From: Ophiostoma sp. CBS 140.51
Lineage: Eukaryota > Ascomycota > Sordariomycetes > Ophiostomatales > Ophiostomataceae
NCBI GenBank assembly: GCA_029298735.1
Contig: JANSLP010000128.1
Span: 20,388-84,387 of the forward strand
Direction: 5' to 3'
DNA: 64,000 bases
Below the pieces are notes generated by a model. It did no database searches and was not told the origin of the DNA. It worked only from the letters and a program-made list of their open reading frames with translations. How positions within the stretch are numbered: position 1 is the first letter of the stretch; the number at the start of each line of letters is the position of its first letter. The position numbers and the translations under genes are program-made. Shown in pieces: positions 23,033 through 34,572 of this stretch.

Positions 23033-26000
23033 ATGACATCCGAGAGCGGTTCGAAGGGAGGGTCCTCCCACCATGAAGAAGCGTCCAGGTCTAGGTTCGG
23101 GAATCTTCTCAGGGAGGACCTGCCCAAATCAAGTTTTCGAAAATGTTCGTAACAAGCAGGCATTATACGCCGATCATAACGTATAGATTAAAAAAAAGCT
23201 AACTCTCCGACACATCTCAGTACTGCGACCTCTTGCTGCCAGGCAGTCTCACAAGAAAACTGAAAGACGAGGACAAAATCAAGAATCTGTGGAGACCGGC
23301 GAGTGTAGCACTGAAGCCCGGGATGGCGGAGTGAAAGACGAATCGCTTATGCGCAGCGATAATCACGATAGTTCACCCTATCTGGTAGAGCCCACGGACA
23401 ATCCCCCAGATGACGGAGCTCCAGTTGAAGAAACAATGACAATTCAGTCGGCGTTGCCAATTCGAGCACCTGGGGTAACCCAGCTCGCGGAAGCTGTTGA
23501 ATCAGATGCATTGGGCATTACATCTGGCGATAATGGGCACAGTAACGACGACGAAGTCCAAAACAGACAACATGTTGCCAAGGATCAAATACAGAGCACA
23601 CATGCACGCGTCACCAAGTCACAAGAAGTTTGGAATGACGCTTTCGATAGTCTAGCTATTGACGACGATACTAAACCGCTCGTTGAGCGTTATACCGGGA
23701 TTCTCAACACCAATCTTGGTAACGATACTGCCCGCGATGCAATTCCCGGGGAATCAAAGAGTGCCGCTGCACGACAAGCAGAGATGGCGCTCCTTGTGAA
23801 GAACGGCCAGAAAAAAATCAAGAGGTCATCCAAGATCACCAAGAAGATTGGATCGTTCATTGAGACTATTCTCATTGCTCAGCCGCTGGGTGATTTCTTT
23901 ATAGAAAATATCCCCCAAGCAGCACCCGCGGCGATCCCATGGGCTGCTACATGTGGTGCTCTCCAGGTATACCGAATTTTTCCTTGCTTGCCGCTATTGA
24001 ACTTCCCCTAAAAGCTAACGCAACAACTAGATACTCTGCAAACCAGCTAAATCTGACGAAGGTAACCGAGAGGGCATCACATACGTCGTTTCCCACATGG
24101 AGTGGTACTGCAGTCTAACCGACTACATATTCAACGACGAAAACAGCAGCAGAAGGTTGGACAACACTCTTGACATGCTCAATAAATTAAGGGCTACTGT
24201 TGTCGACCTCTACAAGGATCTTCTCAGCTTTCTCATGAAGAGCATATGCTCCTACTACGACCATCAAGGCCTTGCTTTTCTAAAAAAGGCTCTCCAACCA
24301 CATGACTGGTCAGAGGCATTGCAGAAGATCAAGAATAACGAAATCGAAGTCAACTCGAGGCTCGATCAGTGTGTTAAGCAAGAACACTTGTCTGCCCTAC
24401 ACAAAATCGCTATCAAAGCCAACGAGACTTCAGACCAATTGGGAGACATCCACAAAACCATCGAAACTTTTATTGCTGAGCAGAACACCCGGATGGCAAC
24501 AAAGGCAGATGACAAGCTGCGTGATAGCCTCCGCATCGTCGACCCCAAGGATGACATGGCCACAATCGAAAAGCAAAAGGACAAGCTTTTCGAAGGTTCT
24601 TTCAAGTGGATTCTCGACAACCAAATGTTCAAAGATTTTACGAGTGACACATACATTGCCGGTGCCAACCCTGGCAGCGGGGATGTTGACAATGAAACTT
24701 CCACACAAGTACCGCCGCAGAAAGACCAGAAACCCCTACTTTCAATAAAGGGAAACGCGGGGACTGGAAAGACAATGTTACAGATTGGCATCGTCCGTCA
24801 CCTGTCAGCCCTACCTGTGGCTTTCTGCCCCTCAATTGCCTACTTTTTTTTCCAGCACGCAGACCAAAAAGTCAACAACTGTATGGCCGCCCTCCGGTCC
24901 CTCATTTACATGCTTCTTCTTCAACAACCGCACCTCATACACCACATGCGGGAAAAGTACAAGGGTGTAACGCCGTCTTATCTCAATGAGGATGACAAGG
25001 ACCGTGCATTAACAGGTCTCGAAGATGTCTTTCAGAAAATGCTTCAAGACGCTGAGTTCCGACCCACCATTTTCATTGTTGATGCCCTGGATGAGTGCAC
25101 TCATAAGCAGCTGTCCTTCGTCAAAATCATCGCCAAGTCGACCGCCTGGTCTGAAAAGGTCAGATGGTTGGTATCTAGTCGACCAAACGCAGAGCTTAGC
25201 GCAAGATTTCCTACTTCTGAGCTTGTTCTGGACGTGGACATTCTAAAAGGCCCTGTGAAGGCGTACATCCTTCATCAAGTTTCTATTCTAGAGGGCGAAG
25301 AATGTGGCTACTCAAAAGAAGTGGCTGAAGCTATTGGCGAAGAGGTAGCCAAGAATGCGGACAATACCTATCTGTGGGTGTGGCTTGCCTTTGAGCAGCT
25401 CAAGCCAGATGAGGAAGGAAATCGACTAGACGAGAATGATGCCCTCGAAGCCATTACGGCATTCCCCCCGAAGCTCTCTGATGTCTACGAACGCATTGTA
25501 GCCAATATCAACAAGAAGTTGGGAAACACTCCGAGGTACTGCAAGGCTGCTTTGGAAGCCGTTCACCTTGCCTACCGACCCCTCTCAGTCGCCGAGCTCG
25601 CTGTATTTATCCCTTTTCAACAGAAAGCCACGGTGAGAGTCAAACTCAACAAAGAGAAAGAGACTGCCCGAGTCATCGCGGAGTGCGGCTCATTTCTCAA
25701 TGTGACAAACGGTCTTGTCAATTTCATCCACAAATCGGCCAACGACTACCTTCGAAATGAGTATGAGTCTGTGGCTTCCCAAAATGTTGCCTTTGGGCAC
25801 TCACGGATGGGAGAGGACTGCATAAGGGCCATGGACGGCCTGAGCAGAAACATGTGCGGCCTCCAAGACACTGGTCCATGCATCTGGCCAGTCACCATCC
25901 CAGAGCCAATTGCCCACATACGCTACACGTGTGTCCATTGGGTGGACCACATTTGTGATGCTTACGATGGGGGATATGGGCTAGAGAAAAACACTCTGAG

Positions 26001-27953
26001 GGCATCCTCGATTCTTTCGTTCCTTCATGGGCATCTTCTTCATTGGCTTGAAGCACTGTCTGTTCTAAGACGACTCCCCGATGGTATAATAGCGATGCGG
26101 AAACTTCAAGAGCTGTTTCACGTATGTATATGTTCGCGAATTTAGAGTAGAGGCCTGTCGGACACAAGCATAGCTAACATTCTACTTCAACTACATAGGG
26201 ATCTCAAGGCACATCAGAGCTAACTGGATTTATCTACGACGCCTTGCGCTTTACGTACACCTTCCGAGATTGTCTTGAAACTGCACCTCTTCACATCTAC
26301 GTTTCAGCGCTTCTCTTCAGCCCGTCAGAAAGTAAGGTGCGAAAACGTTTTCAAAACGAGGAACCAGCCTGGCCAGAACCGAAGCCGCGGGTGAATAGGG
26401 AATGGCCATCATGGTTACAAACTCTCAGTGGCCACAGAGGCAATATACGATCGGCCGTCTTTTCACCAAACGCAAAGCAATTAGCGTCTTGCTCTAGTGA
26501 CAGAAGCATCAAGATCTGGAATGTGACGTCTGGGGAGTGCCTTCAAACACTCGAAGGGCACAGCGATGCTGTGATCGCCGCCTTCTTCTTACCGCCCGAT
26601 GGAGAGAAGCTTGTTTCAGTCTCATACGATATGACAATCAAGACATGGGACGTCTCCTCCGGTACATGTCTTAAATCGCTTGCGGGTGACCGCCAGCGGA
26701 CTGCTGCTGCCGACCTGTCACCGGACGGGGCAATGTTGGCGTCTGCATCAACTGATGGAAAAGTCCGGATTTGGAGTCTGGCGCTTGGTGAATGCACCCA
26801 TACATTCACTCGCCACATAGGCTCCATAGGCTACCCACGGTCTTTGGTATTCTTACCACCAAAAGGACAAGAGCTTGTCATGAGCACGTGGGACAAAGAG
26901 ATCATCATGCTTGATATAATATCGGGAGGAATCTCTCGACGGATCGATTGCGAAAATCCCCCGAAAGGACCACTGAAATGCTCGCCAGATGGCAGGTACC
27001 TAGAGTTTCGCTCAGATAGAGGGACAGCTGAAACTTGGGACCTGCTATTGAAAAAGCGCACCGGTATACAAAGCAGCCCTATGGACCAGCCTTCAAGAAT
27101 TGAATTCAATTCACCTGGCGGCGTGCGGCTAACAGCTAGCTGGTGGGATAGGGGGGATGGCATCGACATCTGGGAAACAAACGTGGAAGACATGCCCCCG
27201 GATATTAGACGCGAATCCGCGCCAAGTGATGTGCTTCGGGTGATATTTTCTGCAGGTCGGAAATATCTAGCATCTTTCTCAGCCGACGGAACTATCTCGA
27301 CATGGGATATGGCATCGCAAAAGAGAACACACACATTCAGAGCCGAATCTGAACAGTCCACATCGATGAACCTTTCCCCAGATGGCAAGCACTTAGCCAT
27401 TGCATTTGACGATTGTATTAAAATCTGGCACCTGACTTCTGACACATCAACACGTTTAACACTACCATTCTATCACGGAGACACCAGATTACTTGCGTTA
27501 TCCCCAGATGGTACGTTACTTGCAGCAGACTCGATGGCAACTGATTTCTACGCCTTTCGAGTGTGGGATATATTATCAGGCGAGTGCATACATGTGATCG
27601 AAGAAGACTCCATGGTTGCGAATTCACTTCAATTTTCATGCGACGGCTTGCACTTGGCATCCATCACGAGGGAAGGCAATGCCAAGATTCGAAGCTTAGC
27701 GACCGGGGAGTGTGTGGCAGAGTTTGCATCTGGAGAGAACAATCACTGCGACTTTCAGTTTCCAGAGGACTTAGCGGTCTACGCAAATGAACTAATGTGG
27801 AGTCCTCCCTGGATCGAGAAGCAGGGGAGAAAACTGCTTTGGATACCACCTGAGTACCTGTCTTCAAGTCGTATGATAAGTTGTGATCTGGTTGCGTTTG
27901 GTATGAAGGGGGGGGAAATCATGCTCCTGGACTTATCGCAAGCCTACAAATGA
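23033..27953 (+). CDS. STAND immune receptor, NACHT_N-NACHT-WD40 (NLR1)
   Basis: Proposed exons: 23033-23144, 23221-23966, 24031-26121 and 26199-27953, about 1567 residues. Introns 2 and 3 are well supported because they join conserved sequence in frame. Exon 1 is tentative: donor GTTCGT is weak, though acceptor and branch point (GCTAAC...CTCAG) are good. Domains: variable N terminus; fungal NACHT N-terminal domain (PF17100 type) from about residue 170 (EVWNDAF) to 510; NACHT NTPase with Walker A GNAGTGKT at 527-534, Walker B TIFIVDALDE near 632 and VSSRPN after it; a winged-helix-like part; then divergent WD40 repeats from about 1057 to the end. Such cytosolic receptors oligomerise on ligand binding and trigger defence or incompatibility. 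It is a paralog of the 37506 gene. The third intron, between NACHT and WD40, is absent from that paralog. The sequence is more AT-rich than the neighbouring transporter genes. Confidence 0.85.
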
Positions 27954-29802
27954 TGGTTTTAAGAAGAACGCCTTCTCGCATAATCTTCAATAACAAATAC
28001 TGTCTACACAGACCAAGGATGCCCAGTGACAGACGAATAGTGTGTAGTATTCCATTTACCGCACCGGGATAGAGAAAAGAACCACAGGTAGACATGTCTG
28101 CCAGGATCTCTATATCCAGTAAACACTATTGTTCGATAGCAGACTGCCTGATTCGGCATGAACCGAGCCGATCACATCGAACGCGGGGAAGGCTACGACA
28201 CGTCTGAACGAGGAGCTCCATTTGGCTTCCGCCTGGGCATGGCATCCCGAGAGTCTGGAAACGATCCACGCAACATAGAGATCTTTATCCCGTTTGGTAG
28301 CTTTGTTTCTTGCCTTCATTTGTATTTTATGCAAAAGCGCCCTGACCAAGAGATGAAAATAAATAAGGGATTCTCAAGTGAGCCAAGAAATGAAACGGAG
28401 GATTTCCATTTGTTGACAGGAAACTGCCAAGATACAAGAAATTTAAGGTGAACCGACGGTGAGTAACAATACAGAGAGTGGACAGCTCAAATAGGACACG
28501 AGATTATCTAGGCAATCTCCGGAAATCAAATGAAATCCAAAACCCAGGAGATATATGAAGCACAAAATTAAAGCTACAATGTTGATAAGACAGTTCTGTT
28601 CCACCTAGAATTCCGTACATCCCCTTGCCCACTAAAGTGGGTGTCATGACTCTAAATTTAAGGGTGTCATGACGGTCTAAATGTGGAGACGAATCCACTA
28701 AATACCACTAACACACGGCTCACTTTGTAAGTGCTCGCCCTCCTGTGCTCCCCGGTCTCTGGTCTCCGCTAAGAGGGTGCAGTCGTGAGGCTCCATTCGG
28801 CTGAGAACAATGGGAATCGTGTACCGAGAGAGAGACGAGTCATTGCTAGAGAAAGTTTCTAGAGCTCTCTACACGCTGTTTAGTTTTCTACTACTTGAAT
28901 AATCCAATCTCCAGTAAATGGAAATGAATGAAAGAAACCATTTGATAATACATACACAAGCCATTGACACACAAGCCATTGATACACAAGCCATTGATAA
29001 CCTGGGCCTTCCCAGACAAAGATTTACAACGGCGCCTCATGGGTAAGTCCACCCGAAGAATTCAAAGAATCACCTTACTACTACCACTTGAAGCCTCTTA
29101 GAAGCTCTCGAATAGAGTGCCTTCCGGGGAAGATCGACCGAAATGCATAACATCTATCTGGGGAGCGTTCCTTAGCTGTCAAATATTTGATCTCGCGTGG
29201 AGATTCAGCGATGAATAAGTAGCGTCGATTCCAAGAAAACAGGGATGCATGCTGGCTTCCCCTTTGTTTGTTTCTTCTGTTGGATGGCACGATCGCTTGT
29301 TTGGTTCTCGCATGTGTTCCGCAGTCTCCGTAGCCTTCCACGGGAGCGAGAGTAGCGTGCTGCGGAGAGCGGTGCTTGTTGATCCCCTTGCACATTCCGG
29401 GGAAAGCTTTTTGTGGGTTGCGTCTGCCGAGCGTTCTCCTCACTTAGTATTTCTACGGAAAACGAAAACCGTCCATTTGGAGAAGGGAGCAGGGAGCTTT
29501 CTCACCAAACGAACTGAATACCATTCCAGGCCCAATGGAAAACAAGAAACGCCAGATTTTGTTGCTTGAGCTGCCAAGAGAGGGACGATCTTGGATGTTT
29601 TTGGGACAAAATGGCGAGACAAACGTGGATGAAGAGTCTCATGCAGGGGCGCCAAGGGGTCCAGAGCAGATATATGGAGGAAGCTGTCCGCGTTTTGTGC
29701 AGAGAAGAGAAGAATTAAAAAAGGGTTGAAATTTCGCAACAGAATTTCGTCAACATTGTTTACATGCCGACACCTTCGACAAAACCTGATACACACACAA
29801 TC
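27954..29802. other. Intergenic region with short repeats
   Basis: About 1.85 kb. It contains a direct repeat GGGTGTCATGAC at 28639 and 28664 and a 15-bp tandem repeat at 28954-28998. No gene, transposase or terminal inverted repeat is recognised. The last 300 bp are the upstream region of the MFS pump gene. Confidence 0.45.
28954..28998. repeat. Minisatellite, three 15-bp units
   Basis: ACACAAGCCATTGAY occurs three times head to tail (28954-28968, 28969-28983, 28984-28998); only the last base of the first unit differs. It is noncoding. Confidence 0.9.
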
Positions 29803-31611
29803 ATGGCGGACGTTGAAAAGTCCGTCCACGGCGTCGACGCGATCACGCCAGCCCATCATGAACAGCAACACCAAGCAACCTATAATGATTCCAGCGATGA
29901 GCACGAGGCCATTGGCGGTGCCCGATTTGACGTCGACGAGGACGAGCTTCCACCGGGCTACTTCAAGAGCCGCTTCTTCTTGGGCACCATGCTGGCCATC
30001 GGCCTCGGCCTGACAGGAGGTGTTGCTGGCTTCGGCTACGCAGCTCCCATTCTCGGCACAATCAACAACGACATTGGACCATCTCCTAATATCGACTGGG
30101 TGGCCCTCGTCTACACACTCACCAGTTCGGTGACTCTGACCATCATCGGCCGCGTTACGGACATCTTTGGCCGCCGCTGGGTATTCACAGGCGGCACCTT
30201 CCTTGGTATCATCGGATCGGTTGTGTGTGCAACAGCCAAGAACGTTAACACATTGATCGGCGGCATGACCATCATCGGCATCTCGGCTGCGACGCAGCTG
30301 TCGTACTACTATGTGATGGGCGAGCTGGTGCCAATGAAGTACCGCTTCTTGGGCAACGCTTATGTCTACATGTGGCAGTTTCCCAGCTCTGCCTTTGCGC
30401 CGGCGGTCTCCAACTCGTTTATCCAGTACACGAGTGTCGGCTGGCGTGGCCCCTTCTACGTGCTGATTGGCGTTAACAGCGCGTCGTTCCTGTGCTGGTT
30501 TTTCTTCTACCACCCACCGACCTTCAACATGAAGCACCAGAACGAGCGCATGGTTACGTACCTCAAGGAGTTTGATTATGTTGGCACAGTCCTCTTCTCG
30601 GGTGGTCTGCTGATTCTCATGATGGGCCTCAACTGGGGTGGCTCGCTCTACCCGTGGAAGTCAGCCGCCGTCATCTGTACCATCGTCATCGGCGCCATCT
30701 CTCTGGTGGCCTTCTTGTGCTGGGAGACATTCATGAACCTCAAGGAGCCGCTTGTGCCTGTGCACCTCTTCCGCAATCGGGGCTGGAACGCTGCTACCGT
30801 GCTGTCTGGTGTCGCTGCCAGTATGTACTACGCATATGCCATTATCTGGCCCAGCCTTTGTGGTCTCATGTGGGCACGCGAGGATGATCCAATGTACGCG
30901 CCCTGGCTTTCGACATTTGTCGGCATGTTCATCGTCACTGGTGAGATTGTCGGCGGTGCACTGGCAAGCCGCATTCGCTACCTCAAGTGGCAGTGCCTGG
31001 GCTCGGCTATGCTGGGTGGCATCTTCTTTGCCGTTGTCGCAACCTGCAACCCGGACACCAAAGTTCGTGCTTGCGTCCTTGTGTCACTTGGCGTGTTCTT
31101 CCTAGGCTGGGTTGAATCTCTGTCCATCTCCCTCATCACTCTCACTGCCAAGGACCAGGCCAACTTGGGTACCTCTGGTGGACTGGCTGGCAGCATTCGC
31201 TTCTTCATCTCTTGTATCTCGAGTACGATCTATACCGTCGTCCTGCGCGCCCGCAGTGCAGTCACCATTCCGGCCGCCGTCACGCCTGCTGTCGAACAGG
31301 CCGGTCTGCCCGCCTCTAGTGTGCCTGCTTTCATCAACGGTTTCACCACCGGCTCATTTGCCAATATCACCGGCCTGACCACCGAGATCCTCGCCATCGG
31401 CACCAAGGCCTACTATGTTGGCAACTTTGACGCATACCGTACCGTGTTCCTCGTGACGCTTGCGTTTACCGGTATGGCCTTCATCGCCGGCATCCTGCTG
31501 CCCAACGACATCGACAAGTACCTCACTAACCGTGTCCATGTGACCCTGCATCAAGGTCAGGACGAAAGTGTGTTGGCCGGCGAGAAGCGCGAGAAGAGTG
31601 TGGCAGAGTAA
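29803..31611 (+). CDS. MFS efflux pump, TRI12/siderophore-transporter-like (14-TM type)
   Basis: A single exon of 602 residues from ATG 29803 (MADVEKSVHG); an in-frame ATG at 29764 would add 13. After an acidic N-terminal tail (GGARFDVDEDELPPGYF) come about 14 hydrophobic segments. The loop-2 motif GRVTDIFGRRWVF is present, as are TRI12-family features LVPMKYRFLGNA and GWRGPFYVL. The family exports trichothecenes or carries siderophores in fungi and acts at the plasma membrane. No trichothecene synthase is in the window, so the substrate is unknown. It lies between the two NACHT receptors on the same strand with long spacers on both sides, so no shared transcript is suggested. Confidence 0.87.
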   Translation: MADVEKSVHGVDAITPAHHEQQHQATYNDSSDEHEAIGGARFDVDEDELPPGYFKSRFFLGTMLAIGLGLTGGVAGFGYAAPILGTINNDIGPSPNIDWVALVYTLTSSVTLTIIGRVTDIFGRRWVFTGGTFLGIIGSVVCATAKNVNTLIGGMTIIGISAATQLSYYYVMGELVPMKYRFLGNAYVYMWQFPSSAFAPAVSNSFIQYTSVGWRGPFYVLIGVNSASFLCWFFFYHPPTFNMKHQNERMVTYLKEFDYVGTVLFSGGLLILMMGLNWGGSLYPWKSAAVICTIVIGAISLVAFLCWETFMNLKEPLVPVHLFRNRGWNAATVLSGVAASMYYAYAIIWPSLCGLMWAREDDPMYAPWLSTFVGMFIVTGEIVGGALASRIRYLKWQCLGSAMLGGIFFAVVATCNPDTKVRACVLVSLGVFFLGWVESLSISLITLTAKDQANLGTSGGLAGSIRFFISCISSTIYTVVLRARSAVTIPAAVTPAVEQAGLPASSVPAFINGFTTGSFANITGLTTEILAIGTKAYYVGNFDAYRTVFLVTLAFTGMAFIAGILLPNDIDKYLTNRVHVTLHQGQDESVLAGEKREKSVAE

Positions 31612-34572
31612 TGAATTGCTCTGGTCCTGTGTCGTAAAGAATCAATAGGAAAAGAAAGGCAAAGTGATTGGGGAATATTGAGATATGAGGACTCGGTTCT
31701 TTTTAACGGTGTTAGAAATACCCCTTGGTTAAGAGTAATAGTCTGTAGCTCAAAATGGAAGACCATTTTTACCTAGGAAACTTGTCAATGTTTTGTACGA
31801 CATGGTGGCGAGGTCTTTTTTCCATGTAGGATATGACGAGCAAAAACACCAGATCTTCCCCGTGCCAAGAGCGGGTGCCAAGAAGGATACCGTTTCATCC
31901 GTTTTTCTATTTCTATTTTATTGTCTCCTTTTCGCATTCAATTCACTGTAAAATATCAATGGTCTCTAATCCTCACAGACAGAAGCTAGGGGATATCTAG
32001 AAACAGGTAATCTGTTTATCGGTAGTCTCCTTCCTTTTCTTTTCCAGACTAACCACTCTGCGGCTGTACCAAGACGAGAAAAAAATCGATACGGGTTGAT
32101 GTGGGGAGAAATCAATGATTATGAAAGAAGAAAAGAAACGCGGCGGCATGTTCAGCTGTCACCCTCCACCAAGTGCTAGCAAAGGAAGGAGACGGAGAGA
32201 TAAGTTACAGCACTATGATTGGATGAGGGGTGAGACTCTGACTTCCCTGGTTAAGTCTCCAAAAATGGCATGTCTTTGTCTTGGACGGGGTAGCTCGTCA
32301 TCTTTTTTTCTAGTTGTTATCCTATTTCTCTTTTGTCTACTAACTCGATAGTACGCAGATATAAGTGAGTATGGAAGAGTAGTTAAAGTCAGACGATGAA
32401 CTTGGGTAGCCCACAGTCACTCGCCGGACCAGACTCTCCCTTCTTCAACTTTAAGTCCCGTTTAACGGTCTTGTCGTTAGCTGTTCGATATGCTTTCTTT
32501 CCTATTTTTATTTCCTCATTCAATTTTAAATTCAAATTATGTGCGTTGGTAACGAGATACTATGATAACGTCCAGCTTGTTTCTATATCGTTCTTATCAT
32601 CTTGCTCACTCGTTTATACACTTTCCCATATATACATATTTGATTTCTCTTTTGATAATTGTGCCTTTCCTCCACACTCGGTTCTAGAACCGGTTGTCCC
32701 CTTTTTCTAGAGTAGGTTCACTGCTCGTGCTAGACAAAAGCTTGGCATTTTGTCCCCATAACATGGGAAACGCAGAGGAATCCGAGGCGGTAAATGGCGC
32801 AAAGGGCAACACAATCTCAGTAATCAATCATGGATACAACAGTGAACGACCAGGCCAGGTAAGCCATGGCGTCTAGAACGCCCCAAATTCCTATGCTAAG
32901 CTTTTCATACCCAATGTTCCTGCTCACTACCCCAGAGCCAAGCCGGGACGTGAGAATGCCAAGAGATTGCAACAACGGTTTCCCCATAAATGGGAACAGA
33001 AACGATGAACAAGAAACGAGACACAACGTATGGAAAAAGAAGTACAGCTAAACAACCGCGAGAACAAGATAATCAAATGTGACCAGAGAAACAGCTGCAC
33101 CGCGACCCAAAAAGAGCAGCACAGATAGATATACAGAGCACACACTTAACAAGTGCACTTCAATTCCATTACATCTACTGATGACCGGCCATTTTAATAT
33201 CCTTTTGTCCTGCACATATTTATCTCGAGCTTTATCAGTCGCTTTCACCCTCTAGGAGAAGATATGTTTAACGGATCTCCTCAAAGAGGAAACTTCAGCT
33301 CGCAGCATGCCCTGCGAGTGGTCCTACCTGAGCGTGTGTCCTGTTGGTTCTCTTATCTCTGACGTCTTTCTCTTCCCATTTTCTCAATTTCAGTATGATA
33401 CCCATTTTATTGCATGCCGCGTGTCCATCGACCACACCATCACAAAACATACAAGATTCTCACTGTATCTCTAGATACAATCCAGAAGTACTGATATTTC
33501 AGCCCAGCTCCAGCTAACTACACAGTCAAAGCATAGCCACGAGCGTTTCCCAATGAGCCGTGGCTCTAAGATTCCCAATAGACATGGGTCACACCGATAC
33601 TTTGCGCTGGAAACTTATCACTTTGACAATTTCTATAATATTGAAAACAGTTTCCCTGTTCTATTCCCGAGTACCTGGTTGCGGACGAGTCGTTGACCAA
33701 CCAGCTGTGGACGATAAGATGGAATTTTGAAAGCGGATGAACTGCATCCCACATGGTGTTCGATCCTCCTTGAAGCTGTACAGACACGTTGATATAATAA
33801 AAATGCACTCTCACGAATCCTTCAATAAGTAATTTTTGAGGACCACTTCCAACACTAGAATTTATTTTTGCTTGCATGCTGACGTTCCAGCATCAGACAT
33901 CAGTCATTTGAAATGCTGCAGAATATCACTTTTGATCAAACTTTTCTCCTCTAGGGCGCCCACGAATCTACTGGTGACTATTCATGTAGTCTTCCAGGGT
34001 GTCTCCTCTTATCAAGATGCTTTCCTCTGTCCTGTTCAATCTAGCTTAGTTCAATAGGCATACGGAGTACTGTCTTGCCGAACACCTCTTTTATGTTAGT
34101 ATCAAATGGGGATTCATTTCAGCATCAGCTACCATGTCCTTATACTTTTTATCGCACCCTTGCCGGCGCATTGTGAGATTAGGATATTTGCATTTTGAGT
34201 GTTTCTAGCCCGGCCTGCTCTCTTCTTATAATGAAATCAATATTGCAACGACTTCAAGCCCCCCTTCCCCACACTGCAAACCCACATTCTGGTCATGACC
34301 CCCGTGTCGTTCATTCCGACTAACGGAGAAGTTGGGTGAGGCCGATAAGACAAGCATCAGCCACATGCTCTATAGTAGAGCTCTTCAAATAAGAGACCAT
34401 CCCCGTAGCTTTGTCTTATCACTGGCTTGTCCCTTGGTTTCTCCTTCTCAAATCCTTCGTTCTTCTCGTCTCGACATTTTTTTCTTAGTCTTACTACCGC
34501 AGATCTTGTCCCATAAAATACCACAGAAATCAATCACCACCACCATAAATTGTCTGACAAAGTACCACAACA
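31612..34572. other. Intergenic region (about 3 kb), no gene recognised
   Basis: The longest gene-free stretch between called genes, AT-rich with many short frames. A TACGGAGTACTG block at 34061-34072 recurs at 49914-49925. GATA-factor sites lie near the right end (separate entry). No transposon remnant or tRNA is recognised. Confidence 0.45.
34344..34420 (+). promoter_or_regulatory. Two GATA-factor sites upstream of the ammonium transporter
   Basis: GATAAG at 34344-34349 and its reverse complement CTTATC at 34415-34420 lie 150-230 bp before ATG 34573. In ascomycetes, AreA/NIT2-type GATA activators bind paired HGATAR sites to switch on nitrogen-uptake genes under nitrogen limitation. The sites are seen in the sequence; their use is inferred from the gene they precede. 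Confidence 0.45.

Noticed and set aside
23049..23060. tRNA B-box-like GGTTCGAA
   Set aside because: It lies in the proposed NLR1 first exon and no matching A box or cloverleaf is found around it.
29440..30537. 365-codon minus-strand open frame opposite the TRI12-like pump
   Set aside because: Antisense to conserved transmembrane sequence; no domain and atypical composition.
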